Below, piece by piece: positions 63,457-64,000 of a DNA stretch of 64,000 nucleotides (the stretch's first letter is position 1; every line of letters starts with the position of its first letter). A model generated the notes under the pieces. That model saw only the letters and a program-made list of their open reading frames with translations. It searched no databases and had not been told where the DNA came from. The DNA is from Pachyrhynchus sulphureomaculatus (taxonomy: Eukaryota > Arthropoda > Insecta > Coleoptera > Curculionidae): positions 201,222,986-201,286,985 of the forward strand of contig CM032446.1 in assembly GCA_019049505.1 (NCBI GenBank), written 5' to 3'. The position numbers and the translations under genes were made by a program.

Positions 63457-64000
63457 GAGGCTGGTTTGAAAAGTCCGTGCAAAGTCCGTGCAAAGTCCGA
63501 GAAATGGCACCACCGGCGCGTATCGAGGTCATGTTTAGTTAGCATCTCTTGAATGAACGCACACCAAGTTTCAGCCATATTAGCCTATTTCTTTGTGTTT
63601 GGCATTCGTGTGAATCAAGGAAGTCGAATGATTTTCAAGAAATGGACGAAAAAGAATTTCGTGTGGTAATTAAACATTACTTTATGAAAGGCAAAACGCC
63701 TCAGGAGACTAAAGAGAAGCTTGGTAAACATTATGGTGACTCTACACCTTCGATTAGAACAGTTTATAAGTGGTTTCAAAGTTTTCGGACTGGCCATATG
63801 GGCACAAGTGACGCTGAACGTTCTGGACGGCCTGTGGAGGTTACGACTCCAGAAATCATTGATCAAATCCATGATATGGTGATGGATGACAGAAGAGTTA
63901 AGGTGCGTGAGATTGCTAGTGCTGTGGGCATCTCGACTGAACGGGTACATAATATTTTGCATAAACATTTGGACATGAGAAAGCTATCCGCAAGATGGGT
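63456..64000 (+). mobile_element. Mariner element (mellifera-like), cut by the window end
   Basis: TIR begins CGAGGCTGGTTTGAAAAGTC directly after TA in the TA array. An 11-bp unit AAAGTCCGTGC is partly triplicated just inside (63470-63499). The transposase ORF follows at 63642. The right end is outside the window. Confidence 0.88.
63642..64000 (+). CDS. Mariner transposase, N-terminal 119 codons, open to the window edge
   Basis: Starts MDEKEFRVVIKHYFMKGK, with HTH regions SIRTVYKWFQSFRTGHMG and VREIASAVGISTERVHNIL, then LHKHLDMRKLSARW. This is the two-helix-turn-helix, TIR-binding half of mariner transposases. The open frame runs ~119 codons without interruption, unlike every other transposase here. 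The ATG at 63642 is chosen because MDEKEFR is the usual start of this subfamily. An ATG at 63629 is in another frame. Whether the DD34D catalytic half is intact cannot be seen. Confidence 0.9.
   Translation, partial: MDEKEFRVVIKHYFMKGKTPQETKEKLGKHYGDSTPSIRTVYKWFQSFRTGHMGTSDAERSGRPVEVTTPEIIDQIHDMVMDDRRVKVREIASAVGISTERVHNILHKHLDMRKLSARW

Overview
The window is AT-rich eukaryotic DNA, almost certainly from an insect or another arthropod. The evidence is the mix of elements: Tc1 and mariner transposons, BS/jockey-like and RTE-like LINEs, Penelope-like elements, ZBED-type and GTF2IRD2-type hAT transposons, Helitron helicase debris and very long (TA)n arrays. I found no convincing host gene, rRNA, ordinary tRNA, CRISPR array or bacterial-type operon. 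It reads as a transposon graveyard in which elements sit inside elements, so much of the annotation is about working out the insertion order.

Layout. 1-488: foldback element. 916-1010: tRNA-like SINE head. 1507-5150: minus-strand LINE split by a plus-strand BS-like LINE (2254-3894). 5217-6655: another LINE. 7325-11040: minus-strand LINE split exactly by a complete RAG1-like (Transib-type) transposon (7678-10762). This element has CACAGTG termini, matching the V(D)J heptamer, and a perfect 5-bp target duplication. 11092-13357: 2.3-kb foldback. 13.9-17.9 kb: RTE and Helitron-helicase debris. 19274-21227: mariner with a Penelope-like element (PLE) inside it. 21342-22944: Tc1 element inside a (TA)n array. 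24-27 kb: Mutator-like and other transposase remnants and minisatellites. 28.8-29.4 kb: 600-bp (TA)n. 30-41 kb: three more Penelope fragments, a mariner, a TIR element and a 1.9-kb foldback carrying a zinc-finger exon. 43-45.5 kb: cluster of a CAGA-microsatellite repeat family. 46162-48947 and 54020-56543: two hAT elements, the second inside a LINE. 57420-60384: TIR element split by a LINE. 61116-61970: three tandem 320-bp units, each with a hammerhead ribozyme on the minus strand. 63456-64000: apparently intact mariner running off the window.

Two systems stand out. The first is the 320-bp hammerhead array at 61.1-62.0 kb, which has the architecture of an animal retrozyme. It lies in the same window as four or more Penelope-like elements, three of which end in hammerhead-like folds with the same logic (self-complementary stem III). 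PLEs are the suspected mobilisers of such ribozyme repeats. The second is the RAG1-like transposon, whose ends, target duplication, intron and transposase fragments can all be read directly, although its coding sequence is broken by frameshifts.
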